A stretch of DNA of 64,000 bases from Candidimonas sp. SYP-B2681. GTDB taxonomy: Bacteria; Pseudomonadota; Gammaproteobacteria; Burkholderiales; Burkholderiaceae_B. Below the pieces are notes generated by a model that worked only from the letters and a program-made list of their open reading frames with translations, was not told the DNA's origin and did not search any database. How positions within the stretch are numbered: position 1 is the first letter of the stretch; each line of letters opens with the position of its first letter. This document shows positions 27,423-36,012 of the stretch, in pieces. The position numbers and the translations under genes were made by a program. The stretch lies in NCBI RefSeq assembly GCF_003971065.1, contig NZ_RYDV01000005.1, positions 1-64,000 of the forward strand, read 5' to 3'.

Positions 27423-28235
27423 ATGACACAATCTTATTTATATACCCCTGTTGTCCCCAGCGTTCCAGCGATGCGAGATTCGCCCATTACCATTCAGGTA
27501 TTGGAACGCGCCATGCGCTTGCTCGACGTACTGGCCCGGCATTCAGAACCGGTTCCTTTGAAAGATCTGGCAGCGGCCACCGGCCTGCACACCTCGACGA
27601 CGCATCGCATTCTTAACGATCTTGTTGTCGGCCGTTACGTTGAAAGGGTCGACAGCGGCCTGTATCAGTTGGGCATGCGGTTGCTCGAGCTTGGTTCATT
27701 GGTCAAAGGCCGTCTTAATGTGCGCGAGGTTGCAATCGAGCCGATGCGCGAACTGCACAAGATTACCGGGCAGACCGTTAATCTTTCTTTGCAGCAGGGC
27801 GACGAAATTGTGTACATCGAGCGCGCATGGAGCGAACGTTCTGGCATGCAAGTCGTACGGGCGATCGGAGGCCGGGCGCCTTTGCATCTGACTTCTACCG
27901 GAAAACTATTTTTGTCGGTCAGCGATCCGCGGCAAGTACGGGCGTATGCCATGCGTACGGGTCTGGCTGGTACGACCCGCAATAGCATTACCCAGGCCGA
28001 ACAACTCGAGCGCGATCTGGCTTTAATAAGGCGCCTTGGATACTCGCGCGATAACGAAGAGCTTGAAATGGGCGTGCGATGTATCGCGGCCGGCGTCTAC
28101 GATGACACAGGAAAATTACAGGCCGGGCTATCGATTTCGGCACCAGCTGAGCGCATGCGCGATGAATGGATACCGATTTTGCTTGGCACGGCTGCCAAAA
28201 TATCGGAAGCCTTGGGCTACGAAGGACAGGAATAG
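27423..28235 (+). CDS. IclR-family transcriptional regulator
   Basis: 270 residues from the ATG at 27423 (MTQSYLYTP); the in-frame TTG at 27363 is less likely. The winged helix-turn-helix is at about 20-90: VLERAMRLLDVLARHSEPVPLKDLAAATGLHTSTTHRILNDL. The IclR effector domain follows, with VNLSLQQGDEIVYIERA and ISAPAERM. A palindrome-like TTTCATATTATGGAA lies upstream near 27384-27398 and could be an operator. The nearby Bug receptor gene may be its target, but it is convergent, so this is speculative. Confidence 0.9.
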   Translation: MTQSYLYTPVVPSVPAMRDSPITIQVLERAMRLLDVLARHSEPVPLKDLAAATGLHTSTTHRILNDLVVGRYVERVDSGLYQLGMRLLELGSLVKGRLNVREVAIEPMRELHKITGQTVNLSLQQGDEIVYIERAWSERSGMQVVRAIGGRAPLHLTSTGKLFLSVSDPRQVRAYAMRTGLAGTTRNSITQAEQLERDLALIRRLGYSRDNEELEMGVRCIAAGVYDDTGKLQAGLSISAPAERMRDEWIPILLGTAAKISEALGYEGQE

Positions 28236-28241
28236 ACGGAA

Positions 28242-28267
28242 TTCAGACGGCCTCCCAGCCGTCTGAA
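28242..28267. terminator. Inverted repeat made of two Neisseria-type DNA uptake 10-mers
   Basis: TTCAGACGGC (28242-28251), a 6-base loop CTCCCA, then GCCGTCTGAA (28258-28267): a perfect 10-bp stem between the convergent IclR and Bug genes. GCCGTCTGAA is the known Neisseria DNA uptake sequence, which there commonly occurs as such hairpins at gene ends. No long T run flanks it. It probably works as a bidirectional terminator; whether the match to the uptake sequence matters is discussed in the findings. Confidence 0.7.
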
Positions 28268-28283
28268 CCGATCTGTAGCGTTG

Positions 28284-29261
28284 TTATTGCGGCTGTAGGC
28301 CGGCTTTCTTGAACATGTCCTCCCACTGGGGCACCTGTTGTGCCACTTTCTTGGCCAACGCGTCGGGATTGGCTTCCGACGTCAATACGGTTGCGCCCAG
28401 ACCAGCCATGCGTTTCTGGAAGTCGGGATTCGCAAGCCCCGTTTGAAGTGCTGTCACCAACTTGTCGGTAACGGGCTTGGGCGTACCTGCCGGTACCCAC
28501 ATGCCATGCCAGATGCCGACTTCGAAATCTTTAAAGCCCGACTCTTGCATTGTTGGCAGGTCTGGCAACGTGCTGACCCGTTCTTTGCTGGTTACCGCGT
28601 AGGCTTTAACCGTTCCGGCTTTGATGTGCTGGGTGGTGTTGGTGGTTTGATCGCACAGAATATCCACTTGTTTGCCTAGTAGATCGTTCATGGCGGGAGC
28701 CGTACCCTTGTAGGGGATAGTAAGTAGGTCCGCCCCGATTGCCTGGGTAAACATGGTGCCGCACAATTGACTTGCCGCGCCGATACCTGCATTGGCCAGC
28801 GAAACTTTTTCTTTATTCTTTTTGATATATTCGACCAGTTCCTTGATGTTGTTCGCGGGGAAATCCGAGCGCGCAATAATCGTCATGGGCACATCCACCA
28901 CCAGGCCAATGGGCTGGAAGCTGGTCTTGGGATCGTAACCTGGGTTCTTATACAAGGAAGGGGCAGTAGAGAAACCGATGTGCATCAGTAAAAGGCTGTA
29001 GCCGTCTGGTTTGGCGCGCGCAACCTGGGTGGTGCCGATAGTGCCGCCCGCTCCGCCTTTGTTTTCCACGATGACGGGCTGGCCCAGGGTGGGGCGCATG
29101 GCTTCAGCGAGTGAACGGGCTACGTTGTCGGTAGGCCCGCCTGCCGAAAACGGCACCACCATATTGATGGGGTGAGTCGGATACTCGGCGGCTTGAGCGG
29201 CCCCTACCAGCAGTAGGGCTCCCAAAACTAAAGCTGGGCTGTGCTTCAAAGAGTGGTGCAT
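28284..29261 (-). CDS. Bug-family (tripartite tricarboxylate transporter) solute receptor
   Basis: 325-residue periplasmic binding protein with a signal peptide ending near AQAAEYPTHPI. Typical Bug features are VVPFSAGGPTDNVARSLAEAM, VENKGGAGGTIGTTQVARAKPDGYSLL and, further on, IPYKGTAPAMNDLLGKQVD. These receptors are very numerous in Alcaligenaceae and bind small carboxylates or other organic acids. No TctAB membrane genes are adjacent, so it is an orphan receptor, as is common. Confidence 0.95.
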   Translation of the reverse strand: MHHSLKHSPALVLGALLLVGAAQAAEYPTHPINMVVPFSAGGPTDNVARSLAEAMRPTLGQPVIVENKGGAGGTIGTTQVARAKPDGYSLLLMHIGFSTAPSLYKNPGYDPKTSFQPIGLVVDVPMTIIARSDFPANNIKELVEYIKKNKEKVSLANAGIGAASQLCGTMFTQAIGADLLTIPYKGTAPAMNDLLGKQVDILCDQTTNTTQHIKAGTVKAYAVTSKERVSTLPDLPTMQESGFKDFEVGIWHGMWVPAGTPKPVTDKLVTALQTGLANPDFQKRMAGLGATVLTSEANPDALAKKVAQQVPQWEDMFKKAGLQPQ

Positions 29262-29499
29262 GATTCAGTCTCCGTTTGCGCGTCGGCAAACAAAATTGTT
29301 AAGAGTTATTGCGATGGCAATAACTTTGTTATATAGGTTGCCTCTGATAGTTTGCGGTAGGACAATTTATCCTTCCCGGGAAAACTGTCATCAAGCTGAC
29401 GCGGATGCTACGGCAATATCGACACATTGTCGCTTAGGTTTAGCCCTTATAGCCGATAACAATAGGACAGATTCGCCTGTATTTCTACGTACCTGGCCG
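29262..29499. promoter_or_regulatory. Spacer between the Bug gene and the phasin control region
   Basis: No gene seen. Two perfect inverted repeats lie close to the Bug start: AACAAAATTGTT (29289-29300) and GTTATTGC-GATG-GCAATAAC (29305-29324). Either could be an operator for the Bug gene, whose ATG is at 29261. No regulator can be assigned. Confidence 0.4.
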
Positions 29500-29518
29500 T
29501 TTGTTGCGGCGCAACAAA
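29500..29518. promoter_or_regulatory. PhaR-like operator upstream of the phasin promoter
   Basis: TTTGTTGCGGCGCAACAAA is a perfect 19-bp palindrome located just before the -35 box of the phasin gene. PhaR repressors of betaproteobacteria are known to bind TGC/GCA-containing palindromes at phaP promoters. The assignment is by position and motif likeness. Confidence 0.6.
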
Positions 29519-29524
29519 AAATGG

Positions 29525-29552
29525 TTGACTTGAAGAATTAATCGGGTAGAAT
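29525..29552 (+). promoter_or_regulatory. Sigma-70 promoter of the phasin gene
   Basis: TTGACT at 29525-29530, a 16-base spacer, TAGAAT at 29547-29552. It is flanked by PhaR-like sites on both sides. Confidence 0.7.
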
Positions 29553-29555
29553 TTG

Positions 29556-29573
29556 TTTTGTGCGGTGCAGCAT
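29556..29573. promoter_or_regulatory. Second, imperfect PhaR-like site at the transcription start
   Basis: The sequence TTTTGTGCGGTGCAGCAT keeps the TGCGGTGCA centre of the upstream palindrome but with imperfect arms. It covers the expected start of transcription. Confidence 0.4.
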
Positions 29574-29679
29574 GGAAGGTTTTCACAGTTGCAGGTGATT
29601 TGCTTAACCTTCTTTAGATTTACGCTTGAACCCTAGTTCAACTACCACGAACCTTACAGGTTCCATTTAAGGAAATATT

Positions 29680-30261
29680 ATGAGCGCGATCCCTCAACAA
29701 GTATTGGCCAACCAAAAAGCTTCGCTGGACAGATTCCTTGCTATCCAGAACACATTTTTTGGTGGTTTCGAAAAACTGGTCGACTTGAATCTCAAAGTCA
29801 TTAAAGCCACGATGGAAGAAGTTGCTGAAAAGTCGCAGCAAGTCATTGAAGTCAAAGATGCTCAGGAAGCACTCGCTTTCACGTCGGCTCTGGTTCAGCC
29901 CGGTGCTGAAAAAGCGCTGGCCTACAGCAAACATGTATATGACATCGTTTCGGGTGTGCAGGTCGATTTATCCAAGCTAACCGAAGAGCAAATTGCTCAG
30001 GGCCAGCAACAAGTAACTGAAGTCATCGACACAATCGCCAAGAACGCACCTACTGGATCGGAAGGCGCCGTTGCCCTGCTGAAGTCCTCGCTGGCCACGG
30101 CCAACAGTGCTTATGAATCGGTTGCCAAGGCTACCCGTCAGGCTGCCGATGCCGCTGAATCCAACATTACGGCAGCAACGAACGCAACCTTCAAGGCGGC
30201 TTCCGACGCCGCCGAAGCAGCGAAATCGGGCGGCCCACGTGCCCGCCGCGCTTCTGCCTGA
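29680..30261 (+). CDS. phaP: Phasin (PHA granule-associated protein)
   Basis: 193-residue amphipathic, helical protein. It opens MSAIPQQVLANQKASLDRFLAIQNTFFGGFEKLVDLNLKVIKATMEE, the typical phasin_2 N-terminus, and ends in an Ala-rich, basic tail (SGGPRARRASA). Phasins coat polyhydroxyalkanoate granules. AAGGAAAT lies just before the ATG. The PhaR-like palindrome upstream supports regulation by PHA level. A strong hairpin follows the gene. Confidence 0.95.
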   Translation: MSAIPQQVLANQKASLDRFLAIQNTFFGGFEKLVDLNLKVIKATMEEVAEKSQQVIEVKDAQEALAFTSALVQPGAEKALAYSKHVYDIVSGVQVDLSKLTEEQIAQGQQQVTEVIDTIAKNAPTGSEGAVALLKSSLATANSAYESVAKATRQAADAAESNITAATNATFKAASDAAEAAKSGGPRARRASA

Positions 30262-30330
30262 ATAGTGCGGTAGCGGTGTAGCGGCAGCGCGGTACAGCGT
30301 TGCTGCAACATACCGTACATGGCTGAAAAT

Positions 30331-30366
30331 CTGAAGCCCCGAAGAAGAAATTCTTCGGGGCTTCAG
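30331..30366. terminator. Bidirectional terminator hairpin between phaP and pyrD
   Basis: A perfect 16-bp stem (30331-30346 with 30351-30366) closed by a GAAA tetraloop on the plus strand. On the minus strand it is followed by ATTTTC; on the plus strand by little T. It serves the convergent phaP and pyrD genes. Confidence 0.85.
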
Positions 30367-30378
30367 CTTATGCTGCCG

Positions 30379-31416
30379 TTATGCGAGCGCTCGCACGCAT
30401 TCCCGGATTAACGCCGGACCGCGATAGATCAAGCCAGTGTATAACTGGATTGCGTCGGCGCCGGCCGATATTTTTTCTTTAGCTTGCTTACCCGACACGA
30501 TCCCGCCTACACCGATAATGGTAAACGAGGCGCCCAATTGTTCGCGCAAGCGGCTAATCACCCGCAACGACAACTCGTGCACCGGCGGGCCTGATAAGCC
30601 CCCGGCTTCACCGGCCTGCGGCAGGCCTTGCACGGCATCACGTGACAGCGTGGTATTGGTGGCAATGACGCCGTCGACATCGTAGCGCGGGAGCAGGGCA
30701 GCGATGATATCGATTTGTTCGGTGTTCAAGTCGGGCGCAATCTTTACCACCATAGGAACGCGATGCCCCCATTGGTCGGCAAGCGCTTTACGCTTTTCCT
30801 GCAAGGGAAGCAATAGTCCGGCAAGCTCGTCCTGGCCCTGGAGGGACCGGAGATTTTGTGTATTCGGCGATGAAATATTCACGGTCACGTAATCGGCATG
30901 GGGGTAAACACCCTCAAGGCCCGCCAAGTAATCGTCTACAGCGCGCTCAATGGGAGTCGTTGCATTCTTGCCGATATTAAGGCCCAGGATGCCACCTTTG
31001 CTGCGCCATTGGCTTTCTTGCACATTGGCGATAAAGGCTTCGAGCCCATGGTTATTGAACCCCAGTCGATTAATCAGCGCCTCGGCTCGCGGGAGCCGGA
31101 ACATACGTGGCTTGGGGTTGCCTGCTTGTGGTTGAGGAGTCACGGTTCCCACTTCCACAAAGCCAAATCCCAAATTTCCAAGTGCATCGATATGGGCCCC
31201 GTTTTTGTCAAGCCCCGCAGCCAGGCCGACGGGGTTGCGTAGGCTAAGGCCCATAAGCGTGGTGGGCAATTCGGGTTCAGATGCCAGCAGGTTACGGGTC
31301 AGGCGGCAGTCGTAGGCTTTTTGCAATGAGGAGAGCGTTAGCTCGTGAGCGGCTTCGGCGTCAAGCGAAAACAGTACTGAGCGAGCCAAAGGGTATGAGT
31401 TGAATAGAAGTGACAT
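30379..31416 (-). CDS. pyrD: Dihydroorotate dehydrogenase (quinone), class 2
   Basis: Membrane-associated FMN enzyme of pyrimidine synthesis, 345 residues from ATG 31416; a longer frame back to 31455 would overlap bpt and was rejected. Key stretches: [19 protein letters not shown] near the N-terminus, [32 protein letters not shown] with the catalytic Ser region, and the FMN phosphate loop [29 protein letters not shown]. The N-terminal helix extension is typical of the quinone-linked class. Electrons go to ubiquinone. Confidence 0.96.
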   Translation of the reverse strand: MSLLFNSYPLARSVLFSLDAEAAHELTLSSLQKAYDCRLTRNLLASEPELPTTLMGLSLRNPVGLAAGLDKNGAHIDALGNLGFGFVEVGTVTPQPQAGNPKPRMFRLPRAEALINRLGFNNHGLEAFIANVQESQWRSKGGILGLNIGKNATTPIERAVDDYLAGLEGVYPHADYVTVNISSPNTQNLRSLQGQDELAGLLLPLQEKRKALADQWGHRVPMVVKIAPDLNTEQIDIIAALLPRYDVDGVIATNTTLSRDAVQGLPQAGEAGGLSGPPVHELSLRVISRLREQLGASFTIIGVGGIVSGKQAKEKISAGADAIQLYTGLIYRGPALIRECVRALA

Positions 31417-31423
31417 TGTTGCT

Positions 31424-32152
31424 TTATAAGGTGGCCGGCTCGGTCCAGACTCCATTTTGAAGTATCTGGTAGGGTGTGTATTGTGTTTTATATGCCATTT
31501 TACGGCTTTCGCGAATCCAATAACCCAGATACAGCCATGGCAGCTTCATATTGCGGCATTGTTCAAGCTGCCAGAGAATCCCATAGGCTCCCAGGCTGCC
31601 CCGAGCATCAGGGTCGAAAAAGGTATAAACCGACGAAAGTCCGGTTTCCAGTACGTCGATCACCGACACCATTTGCAGTTGGCCCGAAGGCAAGCGGAAC
31701 TCGACTAGCCGCGAATCGACCCGGCTGGTAAGCAGAAATTGTCGGTACTGGGACTGGCTATCTTCGTCCATGCCCGCCCCGGGATGGCGTCCCTGCTGAT
31801 AGCGAAAATACAAATCAAAATGCTCGGCTTCCCAGTGCAGGGGCATCGCCTGGGACTGAAGCGCGCTGTGCCGCTTCCAAACTTTGCGTTGCGTTCGGCT
31901 AGGAGCGAAGCGCTGAGTATCGATTCGAATGGGGGTGCACGCTTGGCATGTATCGCAATGGGGCCGATAAGTAAAAAGGCCGCTGCGTCGGAAACCTTGC
32001 TCGACCAGGCTGGAATAAGTGCCGGTATCGATGAGGTGCGTAGGAGCGGCCACCTGCGATCGCGCGTCAAGTCCTGAAATATAACTGCACGGATAAACCG
32101 CCGTAGAGTAAAACTGCAACGTTTTAAGCTTTAGCTCGGTCGGATGGCTCAT
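31424..32152 (-). CDS. bpt: Aspartate/glutamate leucyltransferase Bpt
   Basis: 242-residue aminoacyl-tRNA-protein transferase of the ATE1 family. The Cys-rich N-terminal motif [12 protein letters not shown] and the C-terminal [43 protein letters not shown] are hallmarks. Bpt adds Leu to proteins with N-terminal Asp or Glu, marking them for ClpAP. It lies directly upstream of pyrD and downstream of aat, so both bacterial N-degron transferases are adjacent. Confidence 0.94.
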   Translation of the reverse strand: MSHPTELKLKTLQFYSTAVYPCSYISGLDARSQVAAPTHLIDTGTYSSLVEQGFRRSGLFTYRPHCDTCQACTPIRIDTQRFAPSRTQRKVWKRHSALQSQAMPLHWEAEHFDLYFRYQQGRHPGAGMDEDSQSQYRQFLLTSRVDSRLVEFRLPSGQLQMVSVIDVLETGLSSVYTFFDPDARGSLGAYGILWQLEQCRNMKLPWLYLGYWIRESRKMAYKTQYTPYQILQNGVWTEPATL

Positions 32153-32192
32153 GGCTGCACTCGGTAATGCTGTACAACTATTATGGCGTCAT

Positions 32193-32933
32193 TCATTCCC
32201 TGGGCGCAAGCGTGCCTGATCGCAGTATTTGACCGGAACCCCATTTGGGCGGCGGGTTCTGTAATGCTTGCGCTAACAGGGTCAGGAAATGCTTGCGGCT
32301 GATCGGCTTGGCACCCAAGCTGGCAAGATGTTCTGTCTCTTGCTGGCAGTCTACGTGCTGTATACCCCGTTCCTGCAGAAAAGCCACGAGATACGCCAAG
32401 GCCACCTTGCTGGCGTTGTTCGCGCGGCTAAACATGGATTCGCCAAAGAAAAAGGTGCCCAGATTGACGCCGTAAATGCCACCCATTAACTGACCGTCGA
32501 TCCAGGTTTCCACGCTGTGTGCACGTCCGGCGCGATGCCAGGCGCCGTACGCGGATTGGATGGCTGGCGAGATCCATGTATTGAGCTGAGTTCTTCGGGG
32601 AGCAGCACATGCCTGGATGACCTGCATAAAGGCAGTGTTGGTGGTGACGCGTATCCTGGCTTCGGCGCTGCATTCGTTACGGCCAATCTGTCGAAGTTTT
32701 TTGGCTAACGAGTGGGAAACCTTGAATTCGTGGCATGAAAGCACCATGCGCGGGTCGGGGCTCCACCATAATACGGGTTCGCCCTCATTGAACCATGGGA
32801 ATATTCCTTTGCTGTAGGCCTCGGTCAGGCGCTCAATGGATAAGCCGCCGCCGGCTGCCAATAGCCCTTCTGGCAGGGCCTGATCAGGATGAGGAAGCGG
32901 GGCGTACTCGTCTAGCCAGATCAGCCGGGCCAT
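32193..32933 (-). CDS. aat: Leucyl/phenylalanyl-tRNA-protein transferase Aat
   Basis: 246-residue cytoplasmic enzyme that puts Leu or Phe on N-terminal Arg or Lys. Typical stretches: GLLAAGGGLSIERLTEAYSKGIFPWFNEGEPVLWWSPDPRMVL, the family signature, and GGIYGVNLGTFFFGESMFSRANNASKVALAYLV. Its C-terminal tail is short and basic. Forty bases separate it from bpt. Confidence 0.96.
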   Translation of the reverse strand: MARLIWLDEYAPLPHPDQALPEGLLAAGGGLSIERLTEAYSKGIFPWFNEGEPVLWWSPDPRMVLSCHEFKVSHSLAKKLRQIGRNECSAEARIRVTTNTAFMQVIQACAAPRRTQLNTWISPAIQSAYGAWHRAGRAHSVETWIDGQLMGGIYGVNLGTFFFGESMFSRANNASKVALAYLVAFLQERGIQHVDCQQETEHLASLGAKPISRKHFLTLLAQALQNPPPKWGSGQILRSGTLAPRE

Positions 32934-32986
32934 GTAGGTGCTGCCTTTACAAGAAAAAATGCACGTCCGAGCCGGAAACCTGTCCT

Positions 32987-33574
32987 CTATTTAGGAAAAG
33001 GTCCCGGTATAACGTAGTGATGAACGGGAAACACACCCGTTTGCCTGTCGGCGAGGTAGTGTTCCAGTGTGGTGGTTACGGTGCGAAACGCGAGTTCGGA
33101 CCAGGGAATGTCGTCGAGGTCGAAGAATGCCGCTTCGAGGCTTTCGGGGCCAGGGTAGAGTTCTGCACTTTGCACTTCTGCCAGATAGAAGAAATGTACT
33201 TGCTCCGCGTGGGGAACATCGATCACGGTGTAAAGCGGCCCTAATTCGATTTGTGCCCCTGCCTCTTCCTGCGTTTCCCGCATCGCGCCTTCAGCCGTCG
33301 TTTCACCAAGCTCCATGAAGCCGGCAGGTAATGTCCACTTGTCGTAGCGTGGTTCGATAGCCCGCCGGCAAAGCAGAATCCTGTCTTGCCACACCGGCAC
33401 AACGCCCACCACATTGCGCGGATTCTGGTAATGCACCGCGCCACATGTATCGCAGACGTCCCGAAGGCGATTGTCGTCTGGCGGTATGTACAGGCTGAGA
33501 GGATTGCCACATTGGCTACAAAATTTTTGCGCGCGCGGAGCAGGAAAGTAGAAAGTGGGAGCTTGCAAGGTCAT
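32987..33574 (-). CDS. Zinc-ribbon NUDIX hydrolase
   Basis: 195 residues. A four-Cys zinc ribbon is at the N-terminus (FCSQCGNPL... VCDTCGAVHY). The Nudix box follows: GFMELGETTAEGAMRETQEEAGA, matching GX5EX7REUXEEXGU. This is the NudC-like layout shared by many betaproteobacterial NUDIX proteins; the substrate (NADH, a nucleotide sugar or another diphosphate) cannot be told. It lies 53 bases upstream of aat. Confidence 0.92.
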   Translation of the reverse strand: MTLQAPTFYFPAPRAQKFCSQCGNPLSLYIPPDDNRLRDVCDTCGAVHYQNPRNVVGVVPVWQDRILLCRRAIEPRYDKWTLPAGFMELGETTAEGAMRETQEEAGAQIELGPLYTVIDVPHAEQVHFFYLAEVQSAELYPGPESLEAAFFDLDDIPWSELAFRTVTTTLEHYLADRQTGVFPVHHYVIPGPFPK

Positions 33575-33623
33575 AGGATGATTCTAACCAAATCGGCGGC
33601 TTCATGAGAAGCCGGAAGTAAGT

Positions 33624-34340
33624 CTATTTTGATGGTGTCGGGCAGCGTACAAACCCAAGTAGCCGGGGAATGTCGGTCGCCGCGGCAAACTGGAAGGGCG
33701 TTTTGGCGCTTGACCGCTTATTCTTATTGTGCGGCGTCGCAGGCCCGGTGTCTGCCCCTCGCAGCGGCTGTGTGTCAAGAGGATCTTTCCGGTCCGGATA
33801 ACGCTCCAGAATCTCAAGAAGGGCTTGTCCGTCAAGGGTGTGGAGCCGTTCCAGTATGAATGCCAGGTCGCGGCCAGCGACCAAACCCGGACCGTGGTCG
33901 GTCTGTGCATATAGTTTTCCGCTGTCATCCAGGCACCACTCACGAATGGCGCCGACAGCCAGGCCATTATGGGTGACCAGCCCGCAAGGGTTGGCGGAAC
34001 TGGCAGTCTGGGTGTGCAGGATATAGGGGGCGGCATCCACACGTACATAGACTTTTTGTGGGCCGTTTTGGAAAAACCAGCGCTTTTGATCGTCGTGACC
34101 GTAATTGTGATCAATAAACCGAAGGATCTGCGGGCTGGTTATACCTTCGCCGCGGCTTGGAGCGTGCGAGCCGGTACGGGGACCATCATTACTATCGAGA
34201 CTATTGCTATCGTTCCCATCGGCGCAGGCGTCTCCTGTCGGATGCAGACGCCAATGACCGCTTTCCGATAATGAAAGCCACCCATATACATCTGGCACAT
34301 CAGGCCAGCGAGCCATCGCGGCGAGTACATTGTCGTCCAT
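33624..34340 (-). CDS. Conserved hypothetical protein with a low-complexity insert
   Basis: About 238 residues from MDDNVLAAMARWPDVPDVYGWLSL (ATG at 34340; an in-frame ATG at 34358 is also possible). The core pattern WPxVPxxYGWLxLxxxGxW..., IxxFIDHNYxxDxxxRWFFQNGPQKVYV is a betaproteobacterial family I have seen as an unnamed DUF but cannot number with confidence. A polar insert (about 38-62: Asp/Asn/Ser/Gly-rich) separates the first block from the rest. No catalytic motif or membrane segment is visible. Function unknown. Confidence 0.75.
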   Translation of the reverse strand: MDDNVLAAMARWPDVPDVYGWLSLSESGHWRLHPTGDACADGNDSNSLDSNDGPRTGSHAPSRGEGITSPQILRFIDHNYGHDDQKRWFFQNGPQKVYVRVDAAPYILHTQTASSANPCGLVTHNGLAVGAIREWCLDDSGKLYAQTDHGPGLVAGRDLAFILERLHTLDGQALLEILERYPDRKDPLDTQPLRGADTGPATPHNKNKRSSAKTPFQFAAATDIPRLLGFVRCPTPSK

Positions 34341-34441
34341 AGTCATCATCATCCGCATGTCGGTATACGGGACGATAGTACTAGCAATGCCGAGTCCTGG
34401 CTTGTGGTGTTCTTATCTTGAATAGCCGTCCGGCCCTACGC

Positions 34442-34479
34442 AAAAGCCCCGCCACGGCACGATACCGTATGGCGGGGCT
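34442..34479 (-). terminator. Intrinsic terminator of metQ
   Basis: On the minus strand AGCCCCGCCA pairs with TGGCGGGGCT (34470-34479 with 34445-34454) and is followed by TTT. The stem is 10 bp with a 15-base loop that can itself pair (CGG/CCG). Confidence 0.88.
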
Positions 34480-34508
34480 GCAAGACAGAGCGGTCGTTCT
34501 TAGGCGAT

Positions 34509-35309
34509 TTACCAGGCGGTAATCACTGAGTTCTTGAAAGTGGTATTCACGAAGTCCTTGGTTTCTGGCGAGTGGTAAGCCTTCACCAGTTTGCTGATCC
34601 AGGCTTGGTCCTTGTCGGCAGTGCGTACCGCAATCAGGTTGGCATAAGGGCCTTTTGCATCTTCGATGGCGATGGCGTCTTTCACTGGGTCCAAACCGGC
34701 CGAGGCTGCATAATTACCGTTGACCGCAGCGGCATCCAGATCCGACAGCGAGCGAGGCAATTGCGCCGCATCGAGTTCGACAATATTCAGCTTTTTAGGA
34801 TTTTCAACGATATCCAGGGGTGTCGCTTTCAGGCCGGCGTCGGCCTTAAGCTTGATCAGTCCCTGCGATTGCAACACGAGCAGGGCGCGACCGCCATTGG
34901 TTGGATCGTTGGGAATGCCAACCCGAGCGCCATTTGGCAAGTCGGTCAATGTTTTGACTTTCTTGGAATAAATGCCCATTGGGAAGGTGATCGTGTAGCC
35001 GGCATTCGACAACTTGTAGCCGCGGTCTTTGATCTGCGCGTCCAGATAAGGCAGGTGTTGATAGCTGTTGGCGTCGAGATCGCCAGCGGCCAGTGCTGCA
35101 TTAGGCTGCACATAATCGCTGAATTCCACCACTTCGATCTTCAAGCCGTCTTTGGCGGCAATGCCTTTTACGAACTCAAGAATCTGGGCATGCGGGCCTC
35201 CGGTGACGCCGATTTTGTAGGTTTTGTCCTGAGCCATGACAGGGCTGGCGGCAAGGCTGGCGACGACGCCCAGACCGGCTACGAATTGCAGTAACTGACG
35301 ACGCTTCAT
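34509..35309 (-). CDS. metQ: Methionine ABC transporter substrate-binding protein MetQ
   Basis: 266 residues with a Sec signal peptide ending ASPVMA. The NlpA/MetQ fold follows: YKIGVTGGPHAQILEFVK, VEFSDYVQPNAALAAGDLDANSYQHLPYL, and VGIPNDPTNGGRALLVLQSQGLIKL. No lipobox Cys is present, so unlike E. coli MetQ it is probably a soluble periplasmic protein. It is the last gene of the metN-metI-metQ series. Confidence 0.93.
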   Translation of the reverse strand: MKRRQLLQFVAGLGVVASLAASPVMAQDKTYKIGVTGGPHAQILEFVKGIAAKDGLKIEVVEFSDYVQPNAALAAGDLDANSYQHLPYLDAQIKDRGYKLSNAGYTITFPMGIYSKKVKTLTDLPNGARVGIPNDPTNGGRALLVLQSQGLIKLKADAGLKATPLDIVENPKKLNIVELDAAQLPRSLSDLDAAAVNGNYAASAGLDPVKDAIAIEDAKGPYANLIAVRTADKDQAWISKLVKAYHSPETKDFVNTTFKNSVITAW

Positions 35310-35358
35310 TTGCTTCCTCTTGAAAAATAATAGTGAAATCGCGATGACCGGAATAAGG

Positions 35359-36012
35359 CTAGCGATGACTCAAACGACGTACCAATGCATCACCTAAGGT
35401 CTGCACCAGTTGAACAAAAACAATCAAAATCAGTACGACCAGCAACATAACTTCCGGCAGGAAGCGTTGATATCCATAACGTATGCCCAAGTCGCCCAGG
35501 CCACCGCCGCCGACGGCCCCCGCCATGGCGGAATAGCCGACCAGGCTGACCAAGGTAATGGTCAGGCCCGCGACGATGCCTGGAAACGCTTCTGGAACCA
35601 ATACTTTGTAGACAATCTGCCAAGTGGTGGCGCCCATGGCCTGAGCCGCTTCAATCAAGCCGCGATCGACTTCGCGCAGCGAGGTTTCCACCAGACGGGC
35701 GACAAATGGTGCAGCAGCGATCGTTAAAGGCACAATGGCGGCGGCAGTCCCGATTGAGGTTCCGACAAAAAAACGCGTAAGCGGAATAATGGCAACCAGC
35801 AAGATAATGAATGGCGTCGAGCGCACTGCATTAACAATAATGCCCAGGCTACGGTTAAGGGTGATTGCCGGCAGCACGCCATTGCGATCAGTCAAATACA
35901 AAAACACGCCCAGCGGGACTCCAACCGCCGCGCCGATTACGCCGGATACTCCGACCATCAGCAAGGTTTCCAGAAATGACTTTATAAACAAGTCAATCAT
36001 TTGCGATGACAT
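35359..36012 (-). CDS. metI: Methionine ABC transporter permease MetI
   Basis: 217 residues with five membrane segments. The family motifs [34 protein letters not shown] and [40 protein letters not shown] (the EAA loop that contacts MetN) are present. It starts 20 bases inside the metN 3' end; a second ATG at 36000 is also possible. Confidence 0.95.
   Translation of the reverse strand: MSSQMIDLFIKSFLETLLMVGVSGVIGAAVGVPLGVFLYLTDRNGVLPAITLNRSLGIIVNAVRSTPFIILLVAIIPLTRFFVGTSIGTAAAIVPLTIAAAPFVARLVETSLREVDRGLIEAAQAMGATTWQIVYKVLVPEAFPGIVAGLTITLVSLVGYSAMAGAVGGGGLGDLGIRYGYQRFLPEVMLLVVLILIVFVQLVQTLGDALVRRLSHR

Noticed and set aside
34572-35294. 240-codon plus-strand frame antisense to metQ
   Set aside because: Covered by the well-supported metQ gene; no ribosome-binding site or motif.
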